Source: Typha latifolia | Lineage: Eukaryota; Streptophyta; Magnoliopsida; Poales; Typhaceae | Direction: 5' to 3' | DNA: 64,000 bases | Assembly (NCBI GenBank): GCA_019914945.1 | Contig: CM034106.1 | Coordinates: 4,836,001-4,900,000, forward strand | Shown here: one piece after another, positions 49,343-55,092 of the stretch | Position numbering within the stretch: position 1 is the first letter of the stretch | Layout: each line of letters starts with the position of its first letter | Position numbers and translations under genes: made by a program | Notes under the pieces: generated by a model | What the model was told of the DNA's origin: nothing | The model's input: only the letters and a program-made list of their open reading frames with translations | Database searches by the model: none

Positions 49343-49436
49343 ACCACACAAATCTGAGAAAAAGAAGACAGAGACCAATGAACTCACTGTGCCGAAAGGT
49401 GAGCTTAGGAGAAGTTGGTGAGAGCGCAGCAGCCAT
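21404..49436 (-). CDS. TSBtype2: Tryptophan synthase beta chain type 2 (TrpB2), six exons, 28 kb
   Basis: PLP enzyme of the TrpB2 branch, expected to condense indole with serine to give tryptophan; plant members resemble Arabidopsis At5g38530. CDS = complement of join(21404..21660, 40734..40832, 40910..41447, 41529..41745, 41819..42140, 49388..49436): 1482 nt, 493 aa; the family is about 500 aa. Seen: PLP-lysine motif GSHKPNTA (K152), ETGAGQWG (E174), glycine-rich phosphate loop [11 protein letters not shown] (304-308), and the TrpB2-specific [23 protein letters not shown] and [10 protein letters not shown]. The first 20 residues lack acids and are rich in S, T, A and K, which fits a plastid transit peptide (inference). 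All introns are GT-AG and every phase closes. The start is the only ATG that gives the A|GT junction needed by exon 2. Introns 1 and 5 are swollen by transposons. No disabling mutation was seen, so the gene is probably functional. Confidence 0.93.
21664..23529. other. Intronic sequence without recognised gene
   Basis: 21664-22400 is plain AT-rich intron. 22430-22900 is GC-richer and carries no conserved ORF. 22980-23060 includes CACGTACCACGCCAG-like sequence near a possible short MITE relic. 23130-23260 resembles 40470-40620 (GAATTAAATAGGTG...TTTTATA, ...ATACCATG), an unnamed dispersed repeat. Confidence 0.3.
23539..24025. mobile_element. MULE-type MITE copy 1 (487 bp, 9-bp TSD)
   Basis: Terminal inverted repeats: left ATAGATGGTCGTGCC, right GGCACGGCTATCGTTG (reverse complement CAACGATAGCCGTGCC). 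It is flanked by the perfect 9-bp duplication GTTGCACAC (23530-23538 and 24026-24034). The interior is largely palindromic, with TTAAAAACTTAAG and CTTAAGTTTTTA-like cores and G and C homopolymers at 23760-23845. A 9-bp TSD is the Mutator-superfamily hallmark. No transposase, so non-autonomous. Confidence 0.85.
24035..25694. other. Intronic sequence, possible minus-strand LTR remnant
   Basis: Near 24548-24563 the reverse strand reads ATTGGTATCAAAGCATAC, resembling a tRNA-Met PBS (TGGTATCAAAGC), so sequence to the right (about 24565-25500) may be a decayed copia LTR. No ends or coding region confirm it. Confidence 0.3.
24826..24945. repeat. 60-bp tandem duplication
   Basis: GATTAACCCATATCAAGAAT begins at 24826 and at 24886. 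Only two substitutions separate the units (GGCAC/GACAC, CATGC/CACGC). Confidence 0.95.
25704..26099. mobile_element. MULE-type MITE copy 2 (396 bp, 9-bp TSD)
   Basis: Same family as 23539-24025: left end AAGGATGGCCGTGCC, right end GGCACGGCCATCGTTG, perfect 9-bp duplication GTCTTGAAC (25695-25703, 26100-26108). The interior has CGACCTCGTCGTCGAGCT and AACTTAAGTTTTTAACC in common with copy 1. Frames at 25629-26143 on both strands are GC-rich shadows. Confidence 0.87.
26109..26959. other. Unassigned intronic sequence
   Basis: 26300-26410 contains 'CCAATC..AATCC' motifs and 'TAGAACCTTG' resembling the relic at 40380-40430 next to the hAT transposase, so part may be a hAT terminal region. The remainder shows nothing I can name. 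Confidence 0.3.
26960..27310 (+). repeat. Diverged family-D LTR piece
   Basis: Matches part of the family-D LTR in order (CTAATCCTCTCT, TTCTTCCTCAC, GGAGCATTGCCG versus GGAGCACCGCCGGAG, AATACCTAAATTT, CGGCAAAATTTGCC). More diverged than the adjacent copy at 27367. Confidence 0.55.
27367..29483 (+). repeat. Family-D long LTR, plus strand
   Basis: Starts TGTAAGAACCAG and follows the 42240-44490 LTR: TTGAGAGAGGAGGGTGCACG, CCCTAATCCTCTC, TAAGCCCTCTCCCACCCC, GGGCCTTGGGCCCAATC, GGCTTATTTTGGCCC, TAGCACGTGAGCTAGGGATT, ATTGGTACGACTTAG, CTCACTGAGCTATAGTTGTT. It breaks at TTATTTATTTACATGG, where an inverted copy starts. Frames at 27762-28143 are GC-rich LTR, not genes. A 43-bp tandem duplication (TCATTGTCATTAATTAAAGA twice) lies at about 29038-29123. 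Confidence 0.82.
29484..30577 (-). repeat. Family-D LTR, inverted, truncated
   Basis: Reverse strand starts TGTAAGAACTGG (ending at 30577) and runs to CTCACATATTTATTTTAT. Joined head-on to the plus-strand copy, giving a large imperfect palindrome. Frames at 30002-30596 are shadows of LTR sequence. Confidence 0.82.
30690..32350 (-). pseudogene. Plant L1-type LINE ORF1 (DUF4283 and CCHC zinc knuckle), broken
   Basis: Reverse strand. The probable start [20 protein letters not shown] is near 32105, followed by [12 protein letters not shown], a DUF4283-type start. A frameshifted linker precedes 31208-31723, which has [54 protein letters not shown] and a CCHC knuckle [14 protein letters not shown]. 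The YE.LP.FCF.CG.IGH pattern is diagnostic of plant LINE ORF1 proteins, which bind the element RNA. The 5' UTR-like CT-rich stretch (reverse strand) extends to about 32400. No ORF2 endonuclease or RT is present, so the copy is 3'-truncated. Confidence 0.85.
32440..33140 (+). repeat. Family-D LTR fragment
   Basis: Shares GGGCCTTGGGCCCAA, TTTAGCACGTGGATTAGAT, CGATTGGTACGACTTA, TTTCGTGGTAGCTTAAGTCT and AATCACTGCAGTGACTT with the family. Both ends missing. Confidence 0.75.
33223..33443. mobile_element. MULE-type MITE copy 3 (221 bp, 9-bp TSD)
   Basis: Left AACGGTGGTCATGCC, right GGTCGGCATAGCCATCCTTG. Flanked by GTTTGTGAC (33214-33222) and GTTTGTGAT (33444-33452), 8 of 9 identical. Shorter internal sequence than copies 1 and 2. 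Confidence 0.8.
33453..34714. other. Intronic sequence, CT-rich, no gene recognised
   Basis: 33550-33630 has three imperfect copies of a motif 'TTTGGGTTA(G/T)CCAAGA'. 33830-34370 is C/T-rich and could be an LTR leader. The frames at 34174-34610 have no domain I recognise. Confidence 0.3.
34715..35490 (+). repeat. gypsy-G family LTR (second copy)
   Basis: Starts TGATACACTTAATTAAG and follows the G1 LTR to CAGATCTTAAGGAATTGTTC. The U3 part at 34785-34930 has GCGTTCGAACGC palindromes and GCATTCGCAAATACAGAGAA. TATA-like CTCTATAAATATGTGG near 34980. Confidence 0.87.
35491..35590 (+). repeat. Five-unit, 20-bp array of PBS-like motifs
   Basis: Units at 35491, 35511, 35531, 35551 and 35571, e.g. 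TTTGGTATCAGAGCCTATCA, AGTGGTATCAGAGCTTATCA, AATTGGTATCAGAGCTTAAC. Three units contain a perfect TGGTATCAGAGC, the tRNA-Met primer-binding sequence. It lies exactly where the LTR meets the internal region. Confidence 0.9.
35591..36216 (+). pseudogene. Del/Tekay-like gag N-terminus
   Basis: [20 protein letters not shown] at 35777, a proline/threonine-rich stretch, then stops. Later [20 protein letters not shown] and [11 protein letters not shown] (about 36020-36110), and [15 protein letters not shown] near 36165, which matches DYTKDQKVALTTYMF of the Del-like element at 17610. It differs from the gag of G1 (9215), although its LTR is of the G type. Ends at a family-D LTR fragment. Confidence 0.75.
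36332..37028. mobile_element. hAT-type MITE (697 bp, 8-bp TSD)
   Basis: Starts CTATGAAATACAAAT, ends GTGTCTGTGCTTCTTAG, whose reverse complement CTAAGAAGCACAGACAC mirrors the start. Interior rich in CCGTGTCCGTGTCCGACAC and TGTCGGACACC motifs. Flanked by a perfect 8-bp duplication GTTATCAT (36324-36331 and 37029-37036), as expected for hAT. The 'CTATGAAG.ACGGACACGG' element type is widespread in plants. Confidence 0.83.
37173..38066. mobile_element. 'CTAGGCGC' MITE (894 bp, 9-bp TSD)
   Basis: Interrupts the family-D LTR between GGTGATCAG and GGTGATTAG. 9-bp duplication ATTGGTGAT at 37164-37172 and 38067-38075. Left CAGTGTACTGC, right AAAAGCACT (reverse complement AGTGCTTTT). Subterminal GCCTAGCGCCTAGGC and CCGCCTAGCGCC are typical of a common plant MITE. 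The TSD length suggests the Mutator superfamily. Confidence 0.68.
39023..39684. other. Intronic sequence, no gene recognised
   Basis: Follows the family-D LTR end. It may be the non-coding upstream part of the hAT relic at 39685; no conserved frame. Confidence 0.3.
39685..40200 (+). pseudogene. hAT transposase C-terminal dimerisation domain relic
   Basis: Around 39758-39960 one frame reads [47 protein letters not shown] and LEKLALL, the hAT C-terminal signature (P..WW..YG....L...A..IL.....SS..CER..S.FS.IHTK.RNRL). Stops replace the tryptophans. It continues into YP/QQR-rich C-terminus ([12 protein letters not shown]). Upstream zinc finger and catalytic core are absent or unreadable. Confidence 0.85.
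40201..40700. other. Intronic sequence next to TSB2-like exon 5
   Basis: 40345-40430 has GATCCGATCCGACCGATACG and 'GAACCTTGGC', probably a hAT terminal region. 40675-40700 is a GTTTTT microsatellite. Confidence 0.4.
40734..40832 (-). CDS. TSBtype2: TSB2-like exon 5
   Basis: 99 nt encoding [18 protein letters not shown] and [10 protein letters not shown]. Acceptor CAATGTGCAG, donor GTAACT. Its downstream partner exon lies 19,073 bp away. Confidence 0.95.
40910..41447 (-). CDS. TSBtype2: TSB2-like exon 4
   Basis: 538 nt, opening [15 protein letters not shown] and ending PDPIHA|G. Contains the glycine-rich PLP-phosphate loop [11 protein letters not shown] and [11 protein letters not shown]. 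No internal stop. Confidence 0.96.
41529..41745 (-). CDS. TSBtype2: TSB2-like exon 3 (PLP-lysine exon)
   Basis: 217 nt. Contains [19 protein letters not shown], the Schiff-base lysine in [11 protein letters not shown] and the catalytic-glutamate motif TETGAGQWG. Ends in phase 0 with ...LNCE. Introns on both sides are 73 and 81 bp. Confidence 0.96.
41819..42140 (-). CDS. TSBtype2: TSB2-like exon 2
   Basis: 322 nt, preceded by TTACTTTTTAG. Encodes the N-terminal region with [36 protein letters not shown] and the start of the substrate-channel motif RPTPLI, ending phase 2 (ATCAG|G). The WYN and PL.P..LIRQE patterns are typical of TrpB2. Confidence 0.95.
42240..44490 (-). mobile_element. Family-D solo LTR in TSB2-like intron 1
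   Basis: Reverse strand begins TGTAAGAACCAGAAAAAA and ends GGGTTGTGACA. Flanked by the 5-bp duplication AAAGA (42235-42239 and 44491-44495), so a genuine integration that recombined to a solo LTR. 2,251 bp including a nested 362-bp LTR. Frames at 43275-43762 are GC-rich LTR. The only full-length copy of this family here; it defines both termini. The TSD sits inside a short host duplication ('GACTATACTAAAGA' on both sides). Confidence 0.9.
44087..44448 (-). mobile_element. Nested small solo LTR (copia/TRIM-like)
   Basis: 362 bp, TG...CA ends in either orientation (TGATGCAGAACAACG ... GGTGTCCCCACCA). 5-bp duplication CTCTC at 44082-44086 and 44449-44453. Reverse strand has a good TATA box (GGCCTATATAAAGGCTTG), indicating minus orientation. 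It interrupts the family-D LTR in its CCTCCTCTCTCAACCCC motif. Confidence 0.83.
44496..45577. other. Intron 1 sequence, no gene recognised
   Basis: AT-rich to 45240, then CT-rich on the plus strand and GGTGGTGG-like near 45420. No conserved frame. Confidence 0.35.
45578..46175. mobile_element. Foldback/MITE element with internal tandem repeats
   Basis: Long terminal inverted repeats of about 90 bp: left AGAAATAGGCCCCTTATTAT ... GCATTTTTTATTGATTTAG, right complement of CTAAATCAATAAAAAATGC ... TAGAGGGGCCTATTTTTTGC. Between them, four units of roughly 70-95 bp starting with an A-run then 'CATCACGTATCAC.TAT.TAATTTATA' and 'TGCAAAATATACGCT'. No coding capacity. Confidence 0.8.
46176..49250. other. 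Rest of intron 1, unassigned repeats
   Basis: 47580-48420 is CT-rich with many 'CACTAACTCTCTC' repeats. 47400-47440 and 48490-48540 contain ATCGGCC/TATCGG motifs like hAT terminal sequences. 48620-48900 is AT-rich. No supported gene. Confidence 0.35.
48352..48412 (+). repeat. (CT)n microsatellite
   Basis: About 50 bp of perfect CT plus an interrupted tail, inside TSB2-like intron 1. Confidence 0.95.
49278..49344 (+). repeat. (AC)n microsatellite near exon 1 donor
   Basis: Interrupted ACAC tract ending 43 bp from the exon 1 donor (49387). On the transcribed strand it is (TG/GT)n. Confidence 0.93.
49388..49436 (-). CDS. TSBtype2: TSB2-like exon 1 (start and transit peptide)
   Basis: Encodes [16 protein letters not shown] plus the first base of a split serine codon (A|GT). 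The donor is GTGAGT. Too short for routine ORF detection; found by matching phase 1 to exon 2. A CTTTCTCCTCCGCAG sequence directly precedes TCATG, so a 5'-UTR intron ending just before the ATG is possible. Confidence 0.78.
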
Positions 49437-49500
49437 GACTGCGGAGGAGAAAGAACAAAATGAGGCCGAGTTGGAAGGAGTTCGTATGGGTCATGGGGGG

Positions 49501-49920
49501 TGTAAAATTTTAGGGAATTTTACAAATTACACCTTATCTTTTATCTATTTTATGATTCACACCTCATCTTTAAGGTTTTTATAACCCAGCTTATTTTTTC
49601 CTTATAATTCTTATTTAATACCCTCTATTAATTTAAACGGTACCAGCAAAAGACTATTCGGTTATAATATATGAAATAATTTATGAATACATAAATTACC
49701 TATGCCTTTTTTAGAGGAGGGGCAGAAAGGAGAAAAAATAGTAGTGATGGTATTTTAGTAATTTGGTCTATATCATTTAGTCACAACAACATTAGGGTGT
49801 TAAATGAGAATTATAGAGAAAAAACAGAGGTCGGATTACAAAATCGTCAAATATAAGTTGTGAATCACAAAATAAGTAAAATATAGTGTGTGATTTATAA
49901 AATACCTAATATTTTAATAT
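49501..49920. mobile_element. MITE in the TSB2-like proximal promoter
   Basis: Inverted repeats: left GGGAATTTTACAAATTACAC...TATTTTATGATTCACACCTC, right GAATCACAAAATAAGTAAAA...GTGATTTATAAAATACC. About 420 bp, AT-rich, no ORF. Begins about 65 bp upstream of the ATG at 49436. Confidence 0.78.
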
Positions 49921-49939
49921 AAGAGGAAGGAGGAGTATT

Positions 49940-50298
49940 TTTTTAGGTTAAATGTATTTTATATTTTTGTACTTATGCCTAAAAATTTTTACCCCATATA
50001 TTTTAAAAAGTCTCAAACCAGACCTTAAACTTATAGGTAAAGAGAAACTGTTAATTTTTTTGTTAAACTTAACTAAATGAGGTCAAAATAACTAAAATGC
50101 CCATATATAATATATATTTTAATATAATATAACAAAATTAATAAAATAGTCATGGTACTCGATTAAATTTAATAGAAAAAGTAATAGTCTCACTTTAGTT
50201 ATAAGTATAGGGACTAATTTGAAACTTTTTGAAGTACAAGAGATAAAATGATTTTGGCATAAGTAAAAGAGTAAAATGTACTTAATTTTTTTTTATTG
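49940..50298. mobile_element. Second foldback MITE upstream of TSB2-like gene
   Basis: Left arm AATGTATTTTATATTTTTGT-ACTTATGCC, right arm GGCATAAGTAAAAGAGTAAA-ATGTACTT. Further in, AAGTCTCAAACCAGACC pairs with GGACTAATTTGAAACTT. About 360 bp. Confidence 0.77.
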
Positions 50299-50449
50299 AA
50301 GTAAGGAGGGTTGTAATATATTTTGGGTCTTTTGCATAAAAAGAAACCGCTTGATTTTTTTTTTTTTGTGAGTTAGACCTGTTTCTCAGTTTCCATTATA
50401 GATAAGGTTTTTTCTTTTATTTTTTTCAAATTTGCTCTTCTATCATTTA

Positions 50450-52732
50450 GTTCTCATTAAATATTAATCAAATAATATAAGAGAGAAATTATTTGTACCC
50501 TCTTCTTCTTCTTCTCCTTTTCTTTTTCTTCTTATGCTGATATTGGTTCTTCTTTTCAATCTGTCTTCTTTTTTTTTGTTGTTTATTTTTCTTCTTTTAT
50601 TATTGCTATTTTTCTTTTATCTCTTAATCCTCTCATTTTTTTCTATACAAGTTTTCTTAATCGCTCTTTAATTAATATAGTAAAAACTAATTAGAGATAT
50701 TTTAAATAAATAAAAACTCTTGAATATATGTTGTAAAAAATAAATTACAGTATCTATTTGAAAAATTATAAATTACAGTCGAAATTTCATATTTAAACTA
50801 CAAATTTCGTACTTAAACTATAAATTATTCATTCCGCTGTAAATTAATTTCGAATTTAAATAGACTTCGAATATAAAAGTTTTAGATCATGATGTTATGG
50901 ATCTTATTCAATTAGTTTTATAATTTTTTGATATCAAATGATTCTCTTTTGAATATCTTTTTGAAACTATGTAGAACTGAAATTTCATAGTTTACATATA
51001 AGAAATTCTAATTTTACGTATTTTTGGAAAAATATTCATAAGATATTCATCTCATGTTCAAAAAATATGAAACTAATTGGATTAAATGGATGATATCATA
51101 ATCTAGAATTTTACTATTCAGAGTTTCTACATATTAGGAATCTATCTAAAGGTATTTTGCACCAAAAAGAATAAGAAGAACAATAAAATGGTATTGGTCA
51201 CATAGTTTTCGTATTTAAACTACAAAATTCTAGTTTAGTATAGTTTTTGAAAAATATTCTGAAGATAATTATCTGACGTCCAAATATTATAAAATAAATT
51301 GTATAAAATCTGTGACATCATAATCTACAATTTATGTATTTAGAGTTTCTTGAAATTAAAAATTTTTCTGTGGCGAATGAATAATTCCTAGTTTAAGTAC
51401 GAAATTCTATGTTTAAGTGCAAAATTCTAACTATAATTCATATTTTTTAAAATAGATCTCAACATAGATGAAGTTCTCTTTTTAAAACATAATTAAAGAC
51501 TTTTTTATTTAATTTATCATAATTATCTCACCACTATCTCTGAATAGTCTCTAGCTATATTAATTAAAGAGCGATTAGAGAGACCTATATAGAAAAAGAA
51601 AGATTAAGAGATAGAAGAAGAAGAGGAAGAAACAATGATAAAGAAGAATAAGGAGCAGCATAAAAGAAGAATAAAAAGAAGAAGAAAAGGGTATGGATTA
51701 CATAATTTTCATACCTAAATTATAAAATTCTAGTCTAATATAGTTTTGAAAAATATATTTCGAAGATAATTATCTGATGTCCAAATGTTATAAAACTAAT
51801 TGGATAAAATCAATGACATCATAATCTACAACTTTTGTATTCAAAGTTTTTTCAGATTAGGAATCTATTTGCGATGGAACAAATAATTAATAGTTTAAGT
51901 ACCAAATTCTAACTGTAATTCAAAAGTTTTTAAAGCAGATATTGTAATTTATTTGCAACATAGATTAAGTCTTATTTTCAAACATTAATAAAGATTTTTT
52001 TTATTTAATTTATCTTAATTATTTTATCACTATCTCTGATTATTTTCTTATTGTATCAACTTAATAGTGACTAGAGAAACTTGCCTAGGAAAAAAGAAAG
52101 AGAATTATTAAAATAGAGAAGTAGAAGAAAAATAAAAGAGTACGATTCACATAGTTTTAGTATTTAAACTACAAAATTTTAATATAATACATTTTCAGAA
52201 AATTATTAATAAGATAATTATCTGACTTCTAAATATTAATAAACTAATTGAATAAAATCAATGACATCTATAAGTTTTGTATTTCGAGTTTTTTTAGATT
52301 AAAAATCTATCTACGACAAAATGAATAATTCATAGTTTAAGTACGAAATTGCGTTCAAGTATTGAATTCTAACTATAATTCATAATATCTTACTTAAAAT
52401 AGAAATTATTCATTTGGCCTTAGATAAATTCTTAACTTGAAAAAACTATGAAAATAAAAGTTATAGATCATGAGATCATGATGTCATCGATTTTATCTAA
52501 TTAGTTTCATAATATTTGAACGTCAGATGATAATATTCTGAATATTTTTTTAAAAACTGTGCTAAATTAGAATTTTGTAGTTTAAGTACCAAAATAATGT
52601 TTACACTTTTCTTCTTATTATTACTTTTCTTTTCATTCTTGTGGTCTTCTTCTTGTTGTTCTTTTACTTTATTGTTGCTTCTTATTGTTCTCGTGTCTCT
52701 TAGTTATCCTTCTCTTTTTCTTCTGTCTTTAT
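50450..52732. repeat. Cluster of about six direct and inverted foldback repeats
   Basis: A unit of roughly 220 bp, with AGTTT..TATTTAAACTACAAA, GATAATTATCTGA, ATTGGATAAAATCAATGACAT and TAGTTTAAGTACGAAATT, recurs directly near 51000, 51190, 51680 and 52140 and inverted near 50830 and 52415. CTTCTT-rich ends at 50500-50620 and 52610-52730, and GAAGAA-rich ends at 51165, 51610-51690 and 52115. No coding potential. Confidence 0.72.
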
Positions 52733-53582
52733 TGTTAGGTTTCTAATTATTGGCAATTGTGTACAAAATATTCTAAGTGTATTTTTACATGTATATGAGC
52801 TTTATACAAATCTATAATATCTCTGGTTTGAAGAATTGCAAAATTATTGGAGAAAAGCTGTTGAGTTTACACCGCGTTCACAAACGCATTTGAACGCAGA
52901 TACTGCGTTCACCCAGATCGAGAGCTACGTTCACAAACGCGTTCGAACGCAACCTGAAGAATTTAAGTTGTCGCGTTCGAACGCACTCGGGCCCGTTTAA
53001 ACGCACCTGAGATCAAGTCATGCCGTTCGAACGCACCCGGGCCGCGTTCGAACGCACCAACAAAGTTTGATAAAATTGGACTTTCGTGAGTACGGATAAG
53101 ACTTGGATTTGGCTCTATCTTGAAGATCATATATAAGGATTGTGATGCCCTATCTCTAGGGTGGTTGAAGAAGCATTATTGAAGGAGACTTCTTGAGGTT
53201 ACATCAGTTCTTCAACTAACAAGGTTCCACTCATCTACAAAACTGAATCTCTCATCTTAAGGGCTATCCAGACGAAAGATCAATCTCGAGGGTTACTGAG
53301 GTTGGACTTCAATCACGAGAAGCAGTAAATCGTCGGTTCTAGCGAGCAAGACTGAGAGGAACAAAGTCGTTTGGATCGACGGGTTGTTTTGTGAGTCAGT
53401 CTTGTAATTGGTTTTGATCCGAGTTTGGATCCGTGATTTTTTCCCGTTTGGGTTTTTCCACGTTAAAATCTTGGCGTTCATCTCTACTTTCGTTCTTAAT
53501 ATTTCTACGGACTTTTACTTAAGCGAACGAGTGATATTATTGCCTAGTATTTAGATACATACTTGTGTCTAGGGATTTTTCA
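52733..53582 (+). repeat. 5' LTR of copia element B
   Basis: 850 bp, TGTTAGGTTTCTAATTATTG to AGGGATTTTTCA. Contains one and a half units of the 53-bp repeat that is expanded in the solo LTR at 57805. GCGTTCGAACGC-type sites at about 52938-53060. Confidence 0.92.
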
Positions 53583-53584
53583 TT

Positions 53585-53596
53585 TGGTATCAGAGC
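53585..53596 (+). other. Primer-binding site of copia element B
   Basis: Perfect TGGTATCAGAGC two bases after the LTR end; complement of initiator tRNA-Met 3' end. Confidence 0.92.
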
Positions 53597-53631
53597 AGGT
53601 TCTCTCACCCTTTGAGAGAGATCAAATAGGC

Positions 53632-54735
53632 ATGGATTTTCATAGAGATTGACCATCATTTATTAGACCTCTTATCCTAGATGGATCAAATTATGGATAT
53701 TGGAAAGCTAGGATGAGAGCTTACTTGAAGTCTATAGATGAACGAGTATGGTTTGCCGTTGTGAACGGTTGGAGTCCACCAATGTACATGGTGGATGATA
53801 AACTTGCTGATAAACCGATAAAGTCATGGGATTGGTCAGACTATGAAAAAGTTGGATGGAATAGCAAGGCAATAAATGCAATTTTTAGTTGTGTTTCCTC
53901 GGAAGAATTTAGAAGAATTTCTACTTGTGAGATAGTAAAAGAATCTTGGACGATCTTAGAAACTACTCACAAAGGAACTATGGCTGTAAAACTTTCTAAA
54001 CTTTAGAGGTTGACTACTAGTTTTGAAACTCTACGTATGAAGGAGAATGAGACATTTGATGAGTTATATGCAAAGCTGAGTGATATAGTCAACTCCAGTT
54101 TCAACCTAGGAGAGAAAATTCCTGAAAACAGAATTGTCCGTAAGATTCTTAGGTCTCTTCCAGAACGGTTGGAGTCCACCAATGTACATGGTGAATGATA
54201 AGTTTGTTGAGAAACCGATTGAGTCATGGGATAAGACAGATTATGAAAAAGTTGGCTGGAATAGCAAAGCAATAAATGCAATTTTTAGTTGTGTTTCCTC
54301 GGAAGAATTTAGAAGAATTTCTACTTGTGAAATAGCAAAAGAAGCCTGGACGATCTTAGAAACAACTCATGAAGGAACTATGGCTGTAAAACTTTCAAAA
54401 CTTCAGAGGTTGACTACTAGTTTTGAAACCCTACGTATGGAGGAGAATGAGACATTTAATGAGTTCTATGCAAAGCCGAGTGATATAGTCAACTCCGCTT
54501 TCAACCTAGGAGAGAAAATTCCTGAAAACAGAATTGTCCGTAAGATTCTTAGGTCTCTTCCAGAAAGGTTTCAGGCGAAAGTTATAGCTATTGAGGAAAG
54601 TAAGGACATCGATTCTATGAAAGTTGAACAATTGGTAGGAAATCTTCAAAATTTGAGTCCAGTCATTTAAAACCGAGGAAGTCCAAAGGGATGGCTCTAT
54701 CCACTGTTGAACAAAATTTAGAAGAGTCTGACAAG
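53632..54735 (+). pseudogene. copia element B gag with 400-bp tandem duplication
   Basis: Starts MDFHRD at 53632; then GSNYGYWKARMRAYLKSIDE, NGWSPPMYMVDDK, SKAINAIFSCVSSEEFRRIS, ETTHKGTMAVKLSKL, ENETFDELYAKLSDIVNSSF, NRIVRKILRSLPER: the UBN2 gag domain. Segment 53763-54162 is repeated at 54163-54562. 400 is not a multiple of 3, so the frame shifts at the junction. The first unit also has TAG at 54004 where the second has CAG. The second unit (54134-54670) stays open to VEQLVGNLQNLSPVI and then leaves the frame. Confidence 0.9.
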
Positions 54736-55092
54736 GAGAGAAAAAGAGATAGAGAGAGAGAAGTAGGGAGGCTCACCGGCGTTAGTGGAGGTGGCGGCGG
54801 TAGCGGCAGGCCGACGAAGTGTCGGCGGTAGCGAGTAGAGAGAGAGAGAGAAAGAGTGTTTAAAAGAGGGAGAAAAAGAGAAGGGTGATAGAGAGCCCGA
54901 AAGATAAAAGGAGAGAGAGAGAGGAAGAAAAGGGAGAGAGGCGGTGGGGCGGGAGGCTGCGGCGGCGGCGGCGGGGCCCACCGTGCCAGCTAGCCTGGCC
55001 AGGTTGGCCAGGCTAGCGCTTGGGGTGCGTGGCATCCTACCCAACTGCCACTGCATGGCACGAGAGATTTTTTTTTACCTTAGGTTATTGCA
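54736..55092 (-). repeat. Family-L LTR 5' end, inverted fragment
   Basis: Reverse strand starts TGCAATAACCTAAGG, then CTCGTGCCATGCAGTGGCAG and CTAGCCTGGCC, matching the start of the 59047 LTR, followed by GA/CT-rich sequence. Frames here are GC-rich shadows. Confidence 0.7.

Larger units (their letters stand above)
42141..49387 (-). other. TSBtype2: TSB2-like intron 1 (7,247 bp, TE-filled)
   Basis: GT-AG intron containing a family-D solo LTR (42240-44490) with a nested copia LTR, a foldback element (45578-46175), CT and CA microsatellites, and unassigned sequence. Confidence 0.85.
52733..54735 (+). mobile_element. Ty1/copia element B, 5' part only
   Basis: 5' LTR (52733-53582), PBS (53585) and gag with an internal duplication, then broken after LSTVEQNLEESD at 54735, where an inverted family-L LTR piece begins. 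Same family as element A and closer to intact. Confidence 0.88.

Noticed and set aside
49131..49584. Plus-strand frames with TH repeats
   Set aside because: Translation of the (AC)n microsatellite; the real coding signal is exon 1 of the TSB2-like gene on the other strand.
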